From assembly GCA_015039365.1 (NCBI GenBank), contig WION01000584.1, positions 1 to 30,948 of the forward strand: a stretch of DNA of 30,948 bases, in the 5' to 3' direction. A model generated the notes under the pieces. That model was not told where the DNA came from, made no database searches, and saw only the letters and a list, made by a program, of their open reading frames with translations. Source of the DNA: Amanita rubescens. Lineage: Eukaryota; Basidiomycota; Agaricomycetes; Agaricales; Amanitaceae. Within the stretch, counting starts at the first letter, position 1, and the number at the start of each line of letters is the position of its first letter. Below, in pieces: positions 1-10,835 of this stretch. Made by a program: the position numbers and the translations under genes.

Positions 1-110
1 GTAGTATTCAAATAGTTACATTGAAAATGATGAGCCGATTTGGCGGCCTCGTGAATAGACACTTCCACCGGAGGTTGCCGAAGAAGTTGGCACCTTTCGG
101 AGCCATCTAA
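1..110 (+). CDS. Possible C-terminal end of an upstream gene (partial)
   Basis: One frame is open from the window edge to a TAA at 108-110. It gives about 35 residues rich in basic amino acids, ending KKLAPFGAI. No family is recognisable. A donor-like GTGAGT follows at 114, so the stop may instead lie in or near an intron. The reading rests only on an open frame cut by the window edge, and such a frame could occur by chance. Confidence 0.2.
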   Translation, partial: SIQIVTLKMMSRFGGLVNRHFHRRLPKKLAPFGAI

Positions 111-669
111 CGAGGTGAGTGCTCGAGAACACTGCTTGAAGCACTGGATGAGTGTTGTTTAGTCTTGTCCCACAGGAGTTTTGCTCGCGTGGGTCACCGA
201 CATGAATGGCCTTTTCATCTTATTATATATATATCATTTCCTGACCCTTTAATAATTTGCAGATTTTTCTATAACACGCATCATTTGAAGATCACCAAAC
301 ACCTTCGGTAGAGTCATCTGAGTCATGTCAGGGTTCGATCGGTATTTCTATTGGCAAATTCTTAAGTGGTGGCAGTAAGATGGACCGGATAAAGGTATAT
401 ATTGCAGGGCAGATAGGCGATAATCGACGAGGAAATGATAAATATGGGAAAACCATCACGACGTCGCGACCCCTATGCAGCGGTCCGTACCGACAATATA
501 GTGCATGGGAAGTGGAAATTTTTGGGGTCAGATGAAATAATGCGTGGCCATGCTTCTGAACATATCTGGACGGAAGATGACCCGCATGACCTAGTTCCTT
601 CTCGAAGCCCTACATAGCCCCGTGGTTCGTCCTCAACACCCAAAACTGACAGGAGAATAGAGTACTTGG
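111..669. other. Intergenic region left of the OAS-like gene
   Basis: No gene is supported here. There is a short TA-repeat near 222-232. A 60-codon open frame at 435-617 has no recognisable domain and no flanking splice structure that extends it. The right end runs into the TATA box of the next gene. Confidence 0.5.
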
Positions 670-677
670 TATAAATA
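670..677 (+). promoter_or_regulatory. TATA box of the OAS-like gene
   Basis: TATAAATA lies about 58 bases before the ATG at 728, a normal distance for a fungal gene with a short leader. It supports 728 as the start. Neither the paired 20-base element nor the TATTTAA box of the secreted-protein array is present, so this gene is probably controlled separately. Confidence 0.55.
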
Positions 678-727
678 TTAGGACTCTTCTTCGTACTGCG
701 ACAAGATCCTTCCTCAACCGCACCGTG

Positions 728-2384
728 ATGGCCTCAGCGTTGCTGAAACCCTCTTCTCGAGCAAGCGAGAGTACATGGGCGAATGCCGAAAAGTAAGTCT
801 GTACGGTGGGCTTATCTCAGAATCTAACTATATCTGATAGAAAACTGTTCGACAAGGACACCCAAGGGTTTTTGACTGCACTCGCTTTCCAGGAGGTTGA
901 CTATACACGAGTGGATGCTACTTTGCGAAAATTTGTTCAACTTGTTGATGAACGTCTCAACCCGGCCACCAATTACGTCAACCTCGCAGATGTGACTCAA
1001 CAATCTGCCGCCCTCTCACCCGGAAAGGTAATTGTTGAAGCTCGCGGTTCCAGTTCAACCCGTACTGCCCTACGTGGGCATGTGGATCTCGACGTAGGCT
1101 TGTGTTTTCCAGAGAATTTCAAAATTTTGCTCGAGAAGGACGGTGAACAGGTACAGCGCTCCATTGGGCAGGTGCTTGGAGCACTTGATCTTGAAGACTG
1201 TCTCGCCGATCCCAACGTAAACGGCCGTAGTCCAAGCGGTAACCAAATCATCACTAAAGACGGCTTGCACGTCGTTTTGTTGTACGTTTGGGGCAAACTT
1301 GTCAGCAATAATGCCGGGACTTTTGCGCTAAAGGAGGAGTACTCCCCGGCAAACATAACCGCCCAGACAACGATGGAAGTTAAAGTCACGACGCCCCTCA
1401 AAATCGAGATTCATCCTAGTAAAACGCTTTCGACTCTCACGCGATCCATCTCAGCCCGGATCACGGAAGGTCCATATCCCGGTCTCGAATTGGATATCTT
1501 CATCGACCTCATCACGACGAGGTTCGCTGGCCAAGAGGTTCTGGTGGGCGTAGATAAGGACGGTCCGCTAGGTGTCAGGCAGTACCGAGTTGAAACGTCC
1601 ATTCCCAGCGGGAAGGAATGGCTTGCTCCTAATCCCTTGGGAGTGGTTGATCGAACTGCGCTTCTGGCGCTCAAATGGTGGAGGAACAGCATCAAGGACG
1701 ATACTACTATTCCCGACTTTCAAGTAAGTAATGGTGTGAATCTTGAACATGGGTTGAATCTTCTTCGTACTAGGTCTGGGATCCGAGTAGCAGCTCGGCC
1801 ACGGCCGGAAGGCGACAAGATATCAAGATCAAGTCCCATCATTTCCTCGCTGCGCTGGAAGCCTTGCACGAGTTACCAGCAACGGATCCTCTTCATCTCG
1901 CCACCAGGTCTTCGCTTCCATTCTCCCTTGTCAGAGTTATGGATGTTATGAAAAAAGTATTGACTTTCCTTGAGCGTGCCTTTTTCCCTCCTCAGCGGTT
2001 CCAAATCCTTTTAGACGAAGAGTGGAGCGAGGACTTAAGTCCAGAGGAGAACGGATCCGGAGAGGTCACAAATTTCAACAATAAGGTTATTTACCCCTTC
2101 CCGGTGGTTAGTTTATCTCGTGTTTGAAGGATTTTGGGAGGACGTTGATTCGAATTCCACAGGAATCGCTTGGCGTATGCGAGATCCTCTTTCAACAGGT
2201 TAGCGCGAACGTCACCGAATACGAAGCCACTATCAACAGCAAAGTTATACCAACGTACATTCGCAAGCTACAGGATGCATTGGATGCATTGGCGACAAAC
2301 GATCCTACGTATACGCCCGACACGTACACTCCTGAAAAGTACACGTCGGGAGTGAGGCTCGAGCGTTTACGCAACCTGGCATAA
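728..2384 (+). CDS. OAS/CD-NTase-like nucleotidyltransferase, four exons
   Basis: I read four exons: 728-792, 841-1723, 1774-2106 and 2163-2384, giving 500 residues. The introns are 793-840 (ending after a TCTAAC branch site), 1724-1773 and 2107-2162. All are GT-AG and all keep frame. The catalytic signature of the oligoadenylate synthetase / CD-NTase fold is visible. GSSSTRTALRGHVDLD at 91-106 matches the family's GS...(G)TxLxGxSDxD pattern. LELDIFID holds the third acidic residue (D240). LLALKWW at about 296-302 resembles the OAS helix LLRLVKHWY. IKIKSHHFLAALEAL (to 347) fits the C-terminal helical domain. All three metal-binding acids are present, so the enzyme could be active. Family members join nucleotides into 2'-5' oligomers or cyclic signals, often after sensing RNA or DNA. 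The product and trigger here cannot be told from sequence. Exon 4 carries a small TYTP repeat. There is no signal peptide, so it is probably intracellular. The superfamily call is firm; assignment to OAS rather than another CD-NTase branch is inference. Confidence 0.78.
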
Positions 2385-3331
2385 CAGTCTTGACTCTACC
2401 TATGTAATATTCAGTAGATATTCTGCTGCTGTGGAATTTAAGAAAGTTCTAGGAAAGATAGACATTTCCTTTGACATTCGCATATGTACTCGAACTGTTT
2501 CGTCGAAATTTCGACATGCCCTCTTATTGAGGAAGGTCAGCACCCGGTGACGGGTGGACATGTGGTGTGTGTCTATTGCTACTATGAATTGTTTCAGTAG
2601 CGGCCTCAAGAGCCGTTTGAAACGTCTTATCCCCTACGCCAATTGCGAGCAAGGAGAGAGAGAGGGAAGGATAGGATCGCATGAGGGCGATTCAGTGGGC
2701 AATGGTAGGTTCTCCCAATCGTTTCCTTCATTTGCTGCCTGACTTGTAGTCTGATTTTCCGAACTTGGGACCACGCGAGGGAACCCAAACGTACATGGCA
2801 CGAGTCCAGCTTGGTCTACAGTGAAGGACCCAGTCGCGCAAACGCAAAACTACCCTCGTGGGTTGTCTATCAAGTTCCCTCCCCCACAATACGAATACTG
2901 GGGAGGAACGAGAGATGGTATAGTCGTTTTTGGGCGCTGTAGGGTTACCGATTTACCGGTGACCCAACCGGCTTTCCATATTTGACGCTTCTATCGGCGC
3001 GACTTAGAAAAGAGGTTTGCGATAACGACGGTGTATGGCCGCTGATCGACTCATGCTCACCCGATGATCATGGTGAGGTTTACTCTGCAAACAGCGGATT
3101 CCAGTACAAGGCGACTGAGGGACCCGCTTCTGTTGACTCGGATGGCAAGGCTCGGCGAAGAGATCCTGTTGAAGCCGTTTTAGTCACGGTTGAGGACCGC
3201 ACACGAAGCATGGCACAAGCGCAACTTCCTGCCGTCAAGTTTTACTCGGACCATATGGATAGTCCATTTAGTCATAGCACATTTCACGAACGACAAACTT
3301 GACAAAATACGTAAGACTACACAACACCCCT
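2385..3331. other. Intergenic region between the OAS-like gene and the array
   Basis: No gene could be confirmed. A frame of 106 codons at 2982-3302 starts at TTG, not ATG, and shows no known motif; it might be an exon remnant. A purine-rich GAGAGAGAG tract lies near 2655. The right edge touches the downstream end of the first array pseudogene. Confidence 0.4.
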
Positions 3332-3863
3332 CTAATACTTGCACCAGCCATCGCTCTCGGTGATGTAGTCAAGGAGTCCCAGAGGGTTGAGTCTGGCCAC
3401 CCTTGTTGATAGCGGTGTTGGAATAGTGGCATGTCTTGTACATAGAGCAGGTAAGAGCTGGGGCTGCCATTCTGTGAATAATCCGTTAGAACGCATCGAC
3501 TTGGACAAAAAAAAGGAAAGAAAGCCGACCTTGCCGTTGACATCATGGTAAGCTAAAAGAAATTTAGTATCATACACATTTCCAAGTGGAAATTAGCTTA
3601 CTGTTGACGAAATTGCAGCCGGCGACAGCATTGCACTTGAGGAAACAAATCTACAATCACGAATAAGCGTCGAGCGAAAGAATATGCGGCCAGAACCTTA
3701 CCATAGAGGGTTGGGACAAGAACATAAGTGAGATAGTCCGAAGCCTCAGTGGCACCATTGAGGTTCAGGAAAGTCGGATAGAAAAAGCTTCGCTGGGCGA
3801 ATCGTGGCCCGCCGAGGCAGCAGAGGCAGCGGCGAGAGCGAGGATGAGCGAAGAGAAGTGCAT
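3332..3863 (-). pseudogene. Secreted-protein family, frameshifted copy
   Basis: Read on the minus strand from an ATG at 3863, the locus follows the family plan: signal-peptide exon, cysteine exon, YHDVNGK exon and SDGWCKY exon ending in TAG at 3332-3334. It is broken. Against the intact copy at 20024, the first exon has two extra bases just after the signal peptide. The last exon has two single-base insertions, one after NGS and one in the PSGLL stretch. Splice sites and promoter still look normal, so loss seems recent. It is the only member on the minus strand apart from the gene at 17505-18008. Confidence 0.8.
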
Positions 3864-3923
3864 TTCGATCGTAAGACTAGTATCTGAGGACGTGAGTCTG
3901 AGGTTGGCTTCGTACGCGCCAGG

Positions 3924-4174
3924 TTAAATACCTCCAGAGTTTCTGTTTCCCGGTATCTTGTCGTCCTGGCCGCTCACCACTCGTATTGGGACACAGGAAC
4001 GGCTTCGTACCATTTCTCGACCTCCGACTCAACGAGTCAGGAAGCTCCGTTGTTTGCGCATGAGATCCGTCCTGTGGTGTATTTCACAGTCACTCGATCT
4101 TCCATCAATCAAAACCTATACGTTACGTTTGCTGAGAATGGTTACGTAAAATTTGCCCTGACCGCTCACCACTC
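3924..4174 (-). promoter_or_regulatory. Array promoter of the 3332-3863 copy
   Basis: On the minus strand the module has a TATTTAA box at 3924-3930, an inner element at 3965-3983 and an outer element at 4155-4174 that is followed by a TACGTAAC-like site. The spacing matches the intact genes although the gene itself is dead. Confidence 0.65.
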
Positions 4175-5260
4175 ATGTTCGGGAATCAGGGGATGACCAA
4201 ACGCCCGGTGCTTGAGCCACGCGTAGTTTGGTGCCTAGCCTTGTATTTTTCGTCATCGGGGTCATTTCAACTAGTGGCGAAGCGAAGCTTGCAAAAAACG
4301 TAAGAAAGTAGCCAAGAATAATTTTAACAGGAGGATGCGGGGTAAGGGGAGATGCAATAAACAATTGAGCCTCCGAGGCGGGACGGCAACGCGTATTAGC
4401 CGAACAAAACGGCCTCGAATCACGGGAGCGTGGCACGACGACACGTGCATCAGGTTCTCCGAGCCTTTGTGAATGTGTGCCTCTGTTCCTTTCCTTGACA
4501 TTTGCTCGCAGGGTTCAATACGCGTCCGCTTATTCCTACCAATGTCTTATAATAATTTATATATTAAATATCATTTAACCCTCACCTCGTTTCGTTCATG
4601 TTTCCTTTTTTTGGGTATATTTGCGTGTTGTATTTGCATGAAGCGAACTGCCTTGAGGGCGCACAAGTTCCGTTGCCAATACGAAGAGGAAAAGAATTGT
4701 ATTATAGAGTAAAGAAAACGATGCATGCGCCATCCTCATTTAGATGAAATTGAGTCAACTTCCGGCTGGTGTACCTAACTTTTTTTTTGCTTGCAATTGC
4801 TGTTACTTGCGCGACGGATTACCTGGGTCGGCACGGTCCCATTTACAAAAAACCTCCATTAGTACGTAAATTTTGCTGACGGCTATGTACTCACTCTTCG
4901 TTGGTCGGTTCGAAAACGACGACAGATATTGAGATAATTGGCGGGGTATCCCACGGCTCGCCATCCGTAAGATGCGGGATCGTTCTACCATTGGCAAGTC
5001 CCTAGTCATCTCACTTTGGCCATAAGTAGTCGATCGCGACGTAGGGAAGAGGGATACCTGTGAATCCGCTAGGCACAATGATGCACTTCACAGCTGCATC
5101 TTTGAAACAAAAGCGTTTCAAAATGACCGTGAAACCGCTGTACGACACCACAGCCTTTTGATAATCAGTAACCGATGCGCGGATTTGCATGGATAGCGTA
5201 CGATTGTAAGAAAGTCGGATCGCGTTTCGTCAACAGCCGAGCCGTCTCCACAAGTCGACG
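4175..5260 (-). repeat. Upstream flank shared with the 20024 and 22842 genes
   Basis: This non-coding stretch is related in reverse orientation to about 18980-19720 and 21590-22520. Shared stretches include a TAGGCACCAA segment, a segment with GAACAGAGGCACAC, one with CTTGAGGGCGCACAAGTTCCG, and one with GTACGCTAT. Small open frames inside it show no family resemblance and are likely chance. It marks the 5' part of a copied unit of about 3 kb. Confidence 0.6.
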
Positions 5261-5910
5261 GGCTAAGCAGTGTATATAATGCGTATAAGATGATGAAGTG
5301 TCATCCGGTGTGGAGATGAATATGGAGGTTGGAGGCTAGATGAGGCGACTGTAGTCGCAACGACGAATAGCGAGGGCACTCTGTCGCAGTTATTTTCCTC
5401 CCGTCGAGCAGAGGATGTCACATGTCACATGTCAGAGTCACATTCCTTTGTTGCACATTCACATTCAACTGCGAGTCGCGACTGCAAGGAAGCCGATACC
5501 TCCCAGTTGACCACAAGAGGCTAACAACGGTACTCCAATCTCAAAGTCACATGAAGAAAAATAAGTTCCACGAAGAAATCAAAGACGCTGAATCACTATG
5601 AATTAGAGACAGTTCTCGGGAAATTGACCATCAACTTACCGCCGCAAAGTGACCCGAAGATGTATAATTATCCTCATCTGATCGGCCAGCAAGTAACTAA
5701 CAGCACCGCCCAATGTATCGTGATTCCTACTTCTTTTGTTGTCCCGAAGTTATAATTATTTCCAGCCCCTGTTCTAACACGAGTCGACATCACTGAAGGG
5801 GAAATACAGTCACAATATACGCCAAAAATGAAACTTATGCAACTAGCCTGTTAGGCACAGAACATTGTTCAAACATGAACGACGTTTAGACGCACATTGC
5901 TCTCCAATAC

Positions 5911-6172
5911 GAGTTGTAAGCGGCCAGGGCACCTTAACGTCACGATCTGCTACGTAACTGATGGACCTTGAATATTGAACGATCGATCATTTACTCAGGA
6001 TGGGAGATCCAATGACTTGTGAAATGTATGATCAAGGGTCGCAAAACGCGGTTTTGCGACGAGTTGGGCACATATTCAGGAAACGACATTTGCACGTCCC
6101 TGGCTCCCAATACGGGTGGTAAGCGGTCTAAGGGTGCCACAACAGAAGAACATAAACAACAGAGGTATTTAA
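5911..6172 (+). promoter_or_regulatory. Array promoter of the 6234 copy
   Basis: The outer element is at 5911-5930, followed by TTAACGTCACGA and CTACGTAAC. The inner element is at 6114-6130 and is less well kept (GGGTGGTAAGCGGTCTA). A TATTTAA box at 6166-6172 lies 68 bases before the ATG. Confidence 0.65.
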
Positions 6173-6233
6173 CCTGGCGCGTACGAAGCCAACCTTCAGA
6201 CTCACGTCCTCACATACTAGTCTTACGAACGCA

Positions 6234-6740
6234 ATGCACTTCTCTTCGCTCATCCTCACTCTCACCGCTGCCACCGCGGCATCGGCCTTCTACTATCCTA
6301 CTTTCCTCAATCTCAACGGAGCTACCGAGGCTTCTGATTATCTCACCTATACACTCGTCCCAACCATCTATGGTAAGGTGCTCTCTGTATGTTCTTTCGC
6401 CCGATATTTATTCGTGATTGTAGATTGTTTCCTCAAGTGCAATGCTGTCGCTGGCTGCAATTTCGTCAACAGTAAGCTAATTCCCACTTAGAAATGTGTA
6501 TGATACTAAATTCCTTTTAGCTTACCACGACGTCAATGGCAAGGTCAGCTGTCTTTCCTTTTTTTTTGTCCAATTCGACGCGTTCTAACGGATTTGCACA
6601 GAATGGCAGCCCAGATCTTACTTGCTCTATGTACAAGACATGCCATTATTCTAACACTGCTATCAAACAAGGGTGGCCAGACGCAACCTTCTGGACTTCT
6701 TGACTACATCACCGAGAGCGATGGTTGGTGCAAGTATTAA
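6234..6740 (+). pseudogene. Secreted-protein family, one-base frameshift near the C-terminus
   Basis: Exons are 6234-6372, 6424-6471, 6521-6543 and 6602 onward. The signal peptide, DCFLKCNAVAGCNFVN and TYHDVNGK parts are intact. In the last exon one extra A (ATCAAACAAGG against ATCAACAAGG in its paralogues) shifts the frame after NTAI. The protein then ends at a TGA at 6701-6703, giving about 103 residues instead of 115. The GGQTQP...SDGWCKY end and its last cysteine are lost. The original stop is at 6738-6740. It is the inverted partner of the intact gene at 17505-18008. A sequencing error is a real alternative, because everything else is preserved. Confidence 0.8.
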
Positions 6741-7639
6741 ATGAGGCAAATGGGTGGTTCGATGTGTTGATGTCAAGTAATCTTACGAAACGTTTCGAAA
6801 GTTTGTTCTAGTAGGGTTTTCGTGATTTGTGTAATTCCAGTGTGCTGTTCCTGTTCTCTCCATGATCCGTAGGTTTAAGGGCAATGAATGCATTGGTCAC
6901 CGGCTTTCACTCCTTCAACGCTCTGCCGTGACCATTAAGCCATCGTCATAACCCTACGCCCTTAAGTTTCAGGGTCTTATCTTAGTTAGGTGATAGGCAA
7001 GCAAAACAGGATATATTCTCGCCTTTTACAAACCACCATTCCCCGCACGGATCAAAATTGAAACGTGGCATACTTATTATCATGTCCGCACTCGGCAACT
7101 TAAGCTTATCCGTGTATCTAACTGGGATGTCCTTGTATAACGCGTCGACGTCGAACTTCGGTTTCATTCATGATTCCTGATCACTCATACGCAGTGTTGG
7201 ACAAGCACGCTTGCAATATGGGAGGACGTGAAAGTGAGTCTCAACTCCGATGAGGAAGAACTCGTTATTTAATGCTCCTCCAGCTCTGGCCCTGACGCCC
7301 AACCAGCCGCAGGCAGTGGTTTTCCAACACCAGCGCCGTACCGTAGCCCTGGCGCGCAACCGATCGTGCGCGATGTTGGTAAACTCCCCTCATGTGGCTG
7401 TGGTCCTTAGTAATGCAACAACGTGAGAATATTACCATTTTCCTCGCGATCGCCCACAGTGACCACGACCCACCAACGCAGCCTGGGATTGCCGATGCGC
7501 CCGATGTTCTGCACTACGTTCTACGTGTTCTATCACGAGGGAGGTGATTAGTCTCATAAAAAACCAGATAGTGAGTTTCCAGCGTACGCTCAATCCAGCT
7601 CGCGTCTCTTAACTTCTCCTTTGATGCCAACCAGAGCTC
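6741..7639. other. Downstream flank of the 6234 copy; no gene seen
   Basis: The first 500 bases are shared with the flanks of the 18008 and 24976 genes, including TTAGTTAGGTG near 6984 and GCACGGATCAA near 7046. Open frames here (6982-7167 and 7168-7359, minus strand) are not kept in the related flanks. Beyond about 7235 I see nothing recognisable. Confidence 0.45.
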
Positions 7640-8855
7640 CCGCGAAACCTCTCCTCCTTTCACAAATTGAAATTTAAAGTATGAGGAAGGGCCCTCGGAA
7701 TCAGATTGCAGCTCTTCGACGGCCCAATTCGCTTACCCAGCCATCGATTACCCCATCCGTTGTCTTGGCGCCATCCGGTCTGACAGTGAAGTCCAATTGA
7801 AGTCGATAACCAGATAACGATCAGTCTACTCTAAGCTCGTCCATTGGTCGAGACCTCATTCTGTGGGACGAACAATGCCGAGTGCACAACGGTACCTCAG
7901 ACGGAAGCGGCTGGGATCCTTTGTGGACCACGGGTGACTTGGATGGTGCTTCAACTGGGCTTTGGAAGCTACTGCTGCGCTTAATCTCATCAGTTCGATG
8001 CCCAATGTTTATCCCTGCTTTAAAGTCTGCCGCCGGTGATGGACTCAGCGACGGCGCAACTTGACAAAAAGGACAATCGTGAAGACACGTATTGGGCAGG
8101 GTACCCAAGGAAGCGGCAAAAGATTCTTGCGATACAATCGGCAAAAACTCTGGACACATGAGGTCAAACTGACTCGGGTATTTCCCAACTGTGCAACCGA
8201 AATCAGGCACAGTATTTATTGAATTAATTATTGGTATTTATTTTTTCTGCGGCTAGAAATCGCTGCAGAATAAGACTGACACATATTGAACCTTGTTCAG
8301 AGCCTGTAAGATGAAGCGAAGCACGTCCACAAGACGTTGACAGCAGACTCACAATAAGCTCAAACTCTTCTCCTGATCGAATTGGTTATGGAATCCGAGC
8401 TTCTTCTGTCTATCCCGCTTCATGGAAAAGCAATCTACCCAAAAGGGACAGTGAAAACAAAATTAGATTCGTATGTGTCTCTTCTCTGAATGGAAAGCGG
8501 TTAAGAAAGCTGAGGCGCATTAATCCTTCTTGGGCAAGATAATGTTGAGCAAAGTAGATGAGGCACATCTAGGATCACGAGATGTTGACAGCAATTTTAC
8601 CGATCCGGTAGTTTCACTTTATAACTTAATTCCTTTGTTCATCGGAATGCCTGCGCACAGCACACTTCACGCAAATGTCATTTTCTCCGTTTTCCTTTTA
8701 CGACCATTACTTGTATCCTTTCTTATGAATTCCGTGCTTGGTTAAAATAAAGGGAAAAAAGGCCGCATCAATGAAACCTTGTGACGAATCCCTAGTTAGG
8801 CAACGACAGCTTGCACGTGGTTCAAGAGCTGACATATCCCTAGTTTTCCAATACC

Positions 8856-9050
8856 AATGGTGAGCGGTCAGGGCATGTTAACGTCACGATTCACACCATG
8901 TAAAGCGGTGGTTCGGGCAGACGTTCGATCATCCTGCGATGGTACGTTTCGCAATGCCGGCCGACCACAGCTTCCTGCCAGGCCCAAACGCTCACATAAC
9001 TCAAGACCCCTAAGCCTGTCTCCGATACGAGCGTTGGGCAGTCTGGATAT
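8856..9050 (+). promoter_or_regulatory. Decayed array promoter of the 9129 pseudogene
   Basis: A good outer element lies at 8856-8874 followed by GTTAACGTCACGA. The inner element near 9023 (CGATACGAGCGTTGGGCAGT) and the TATTTAA box (ATACTTAAC near 9064) are degraded. Decay of the inner half fits a dead gene. Confidence 0.5.
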
Positions 9051-9128
9051 CGTAACAATAGCGATACTTAACTTCGACTCCCAAGACTGTCAACTTCAGA
9101 CTCGTGTCTTGACATTAGCCCCTTCACA

Positions 9129-9658
9129 ATGCACTTCGCTTCGCTCGTCCTCGCTCTCTCTACCGCTAGTTGTCGCGTTGGCTGTTCCAACCAAGAGGGC
9201 CCTTGCCTATGACACGGTTTTCCTTGATCTCAACGCAGCAATCGAAGCTTCCGACTATCTCACTTATACACTTACCGTCAACATCCCAGGTTAGGCTATT
9301 GCTCTTCATTCTTCTGACGATGTTTAATCGTGATTCCAGACTGCTTCTATGCTTGCGATGCGGATCGATGGCTGCGGCTTCGTCAATAGTACGCAATTCC
9401 TAATTCCCGAATAATATGATGTTAAACCCACTTTAGCTTACTTTGATGTCAATGGCAAGGTCGGCTATGATCCTTCTTGTAATATACCGACGTCCTCTAA
9501 CCTGCTCGCGTAGAACGGAAGCAACCTTGTTACTTGCGCGATGTTCAAGACATGTCATAATGCTTCGGAGGCCTACCAATTACGGCGGTCAGACGCAACC
9601 AGATGGAAAAGTCGACTATATCACTGGGAGTGACGGTTGGTGCCAATTCTCATACTAA
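9129..9658 (+). pseudogene. Secreted-protein family, multiply frameshifted copy
   Basis: An ATG at 9129 opens the usual MHFASLVLAL signal peptide, but an extra base in its second half leads to a stop at about codon 28. The cysteine exon (after the CCAG near 9340) has a further extra base between its second and third cysteines. The last exon has another shift before GGQTQPDGKVDYITGSDGWC, which ends at 9658 in a different frame. The order of exons and splice sites is still readable. It is among the most diverged copies, with a DLNAAIEASDY stretch closer to the 14643 gene than to the main group. Confidence 0.75.
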
Positions 9659-10835
9659 AATGAGGACGATCGGAGGTGCCATTGTGATGATGCCGTGCAG
9701 TCTAAAGCTTTGAGCCTGTACAAAATGCACTTGCTGTAATAGTATTTGTCTCCAATTTAATCTCGAGAGTAGTGTCCGAGTCGTCGCACTTCAAACCCAC
9801 CATATCATGTCTATTTAGGGAGACCATTAGCCAGCCCTGCTGCCAAACCTTTTTCAGGGAGTTACTAACCGGTTTGTGCATATGTAATGTCACCTTACAT
9901 ACAAACGGGTACCTTCCCGGTTTTTAACATCACCGCACAATCGTCCCGGCACGGATCAACGCCACATATCGGCATGGTGTTAAAGGGGTATGCTGGGGCA
10001 TGGGGTAGGGTTCAAGCAAGTTGTGCGCTTAAGCCCGGGTCCAGATTTAGCAACTTATTCCACGTCTGTCCATCGGGATACATCCTGATACACGATGCCC
10101 CTATCAATGATCTGGCAGATCAACAAAGCTTCAGTTTGACGGCTTCCTTCGGAATTTCCAGCGATCACTCCCCCTGGTCCTAAGAAAGCGGGCGCGATGG
10201 CGAGGCGGGTGCCGATGGGCATGTCTGATGGAAGACCTGTGGAAGATTATGGATTTTGTGATGCACGCGATTTCGTCATGGGCAAGCCTATGTACGTTAT
10301 CCGATTAACGTCAAGTTATTTAAATAACTAAGGTTTGGAAAACGAAATGACGTTCCGCTGCCCTAGGGCCGGCGCATGTCGGAGTACATGAGAGTACATG
10401 GGATATCCGAGGTTCATCCGAGTCCAAGTACTATCGTGATCCAGGGTGCGCTTGGTACTACTAGTAGCTCCCTTGTCCAACGCCGACAGCCTCGCTCTGG
10501 ATATTCAACACAGCAGGATGGGCGACAAAGGGTTGCCCAATACGCACTCTTCTCAATTCGGCGTCGACAAGATACGTCAACAGGATAGGATGTATGGTGA
10601 GATAGAGGTCATCGTTGTCTAGATGAGGATGGCAAGCGCCAAGTTCATGTCACAACTTGTGACGTCCACGCGTTTGATCCTCTCTCAACGACACATCTCA
10701 ACTCAACTCAGGACGAAGTCATTTGTGATGGAATACGGTTGTAAAGACGTTTCCACTAGTCGTCATGACTTGGGAACAAACTGAGATGCACTCAGCTTTA
10801 TCGAGTGACGTAATGTCAGGCTGAGTCGACCTGAA
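9659..10835. other. Downstream flank of the 9129 pseudogene; no gene seen
   Basis: The conserved flank motifs ACGGATCAACGCCAC and GGTGTTAAAGGGG are near 9952-9990. A perfect 16-base palindrome AGTTATTTAAATAACT is at 10315-10330. Open frames at 9887-10183 and 10376-10588 are not kept as frames in the related segment at 30.3-30.9 kb, so I do not call them genes. Confidence 0.5.

Larger units (their letters stand above)
5340..7235. repeat. Left arm of a long inverted duplication (pairs with 17000-18800)
   Basis: The segment matches 17000-18800 in reverse. Shared landmarks are the TCGCGACTGCAAGGAAGCC stretch near 5475, the AAGTTATAATTATTTC stretch near 5748, both promoter elements, the whole gene, and a downstream stretch with GGCAACTTAAGC. 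First-intron sequences of the two genes differ at one base. Arm limits are judged by eye and could move by some tens of bases. Confidence 0.7.
7640..10620 (+). repeat. Left copy of a diverged direct duplication (pairs with 28900-30930)
   Basis: The same order of landmarks is found at 28900-30930. These are CATCGATTACCCCATCCGTT, AGATGAGGCACATCTA, the outer promoter element, the family gene or its remnant, ACGGATCAACGCCAC, GTCCATCGGGATACA, TTCAGTTTGACGGCTTCC and GTCGACAAGATACGTCAA (the last only approximately matched). The left copy is longer and keeps all four exons of its pseudogene. Confidence 0.65.

Noticed and set aside
435..617. 60-codon frame before the OAS-like gene
   Set aside because: No motif, no conserved relative in the window and no splice structure to extend it.
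997..1695. Minus-strand open frames opposite the OAS-like gene
   Set aside because: They lie antisense to a conserved catalytic region and carry no domain; they are shadows of the real gene.
806..1951. A single 381-codon frame starting at GTG as the OAS-like gene
   Set aside because: GTG is not a normal start in a fungus, and it lies inside a clear intron (793-840). The ATG at 728 plus three introns gives a longer, better product.
2982..3302. 106-codon frame of unknown type
   Set aside because: It starts at TTG and has no recognisable domain. An exon of an unseen gene cannot be excluded, but there is no positive evidence.
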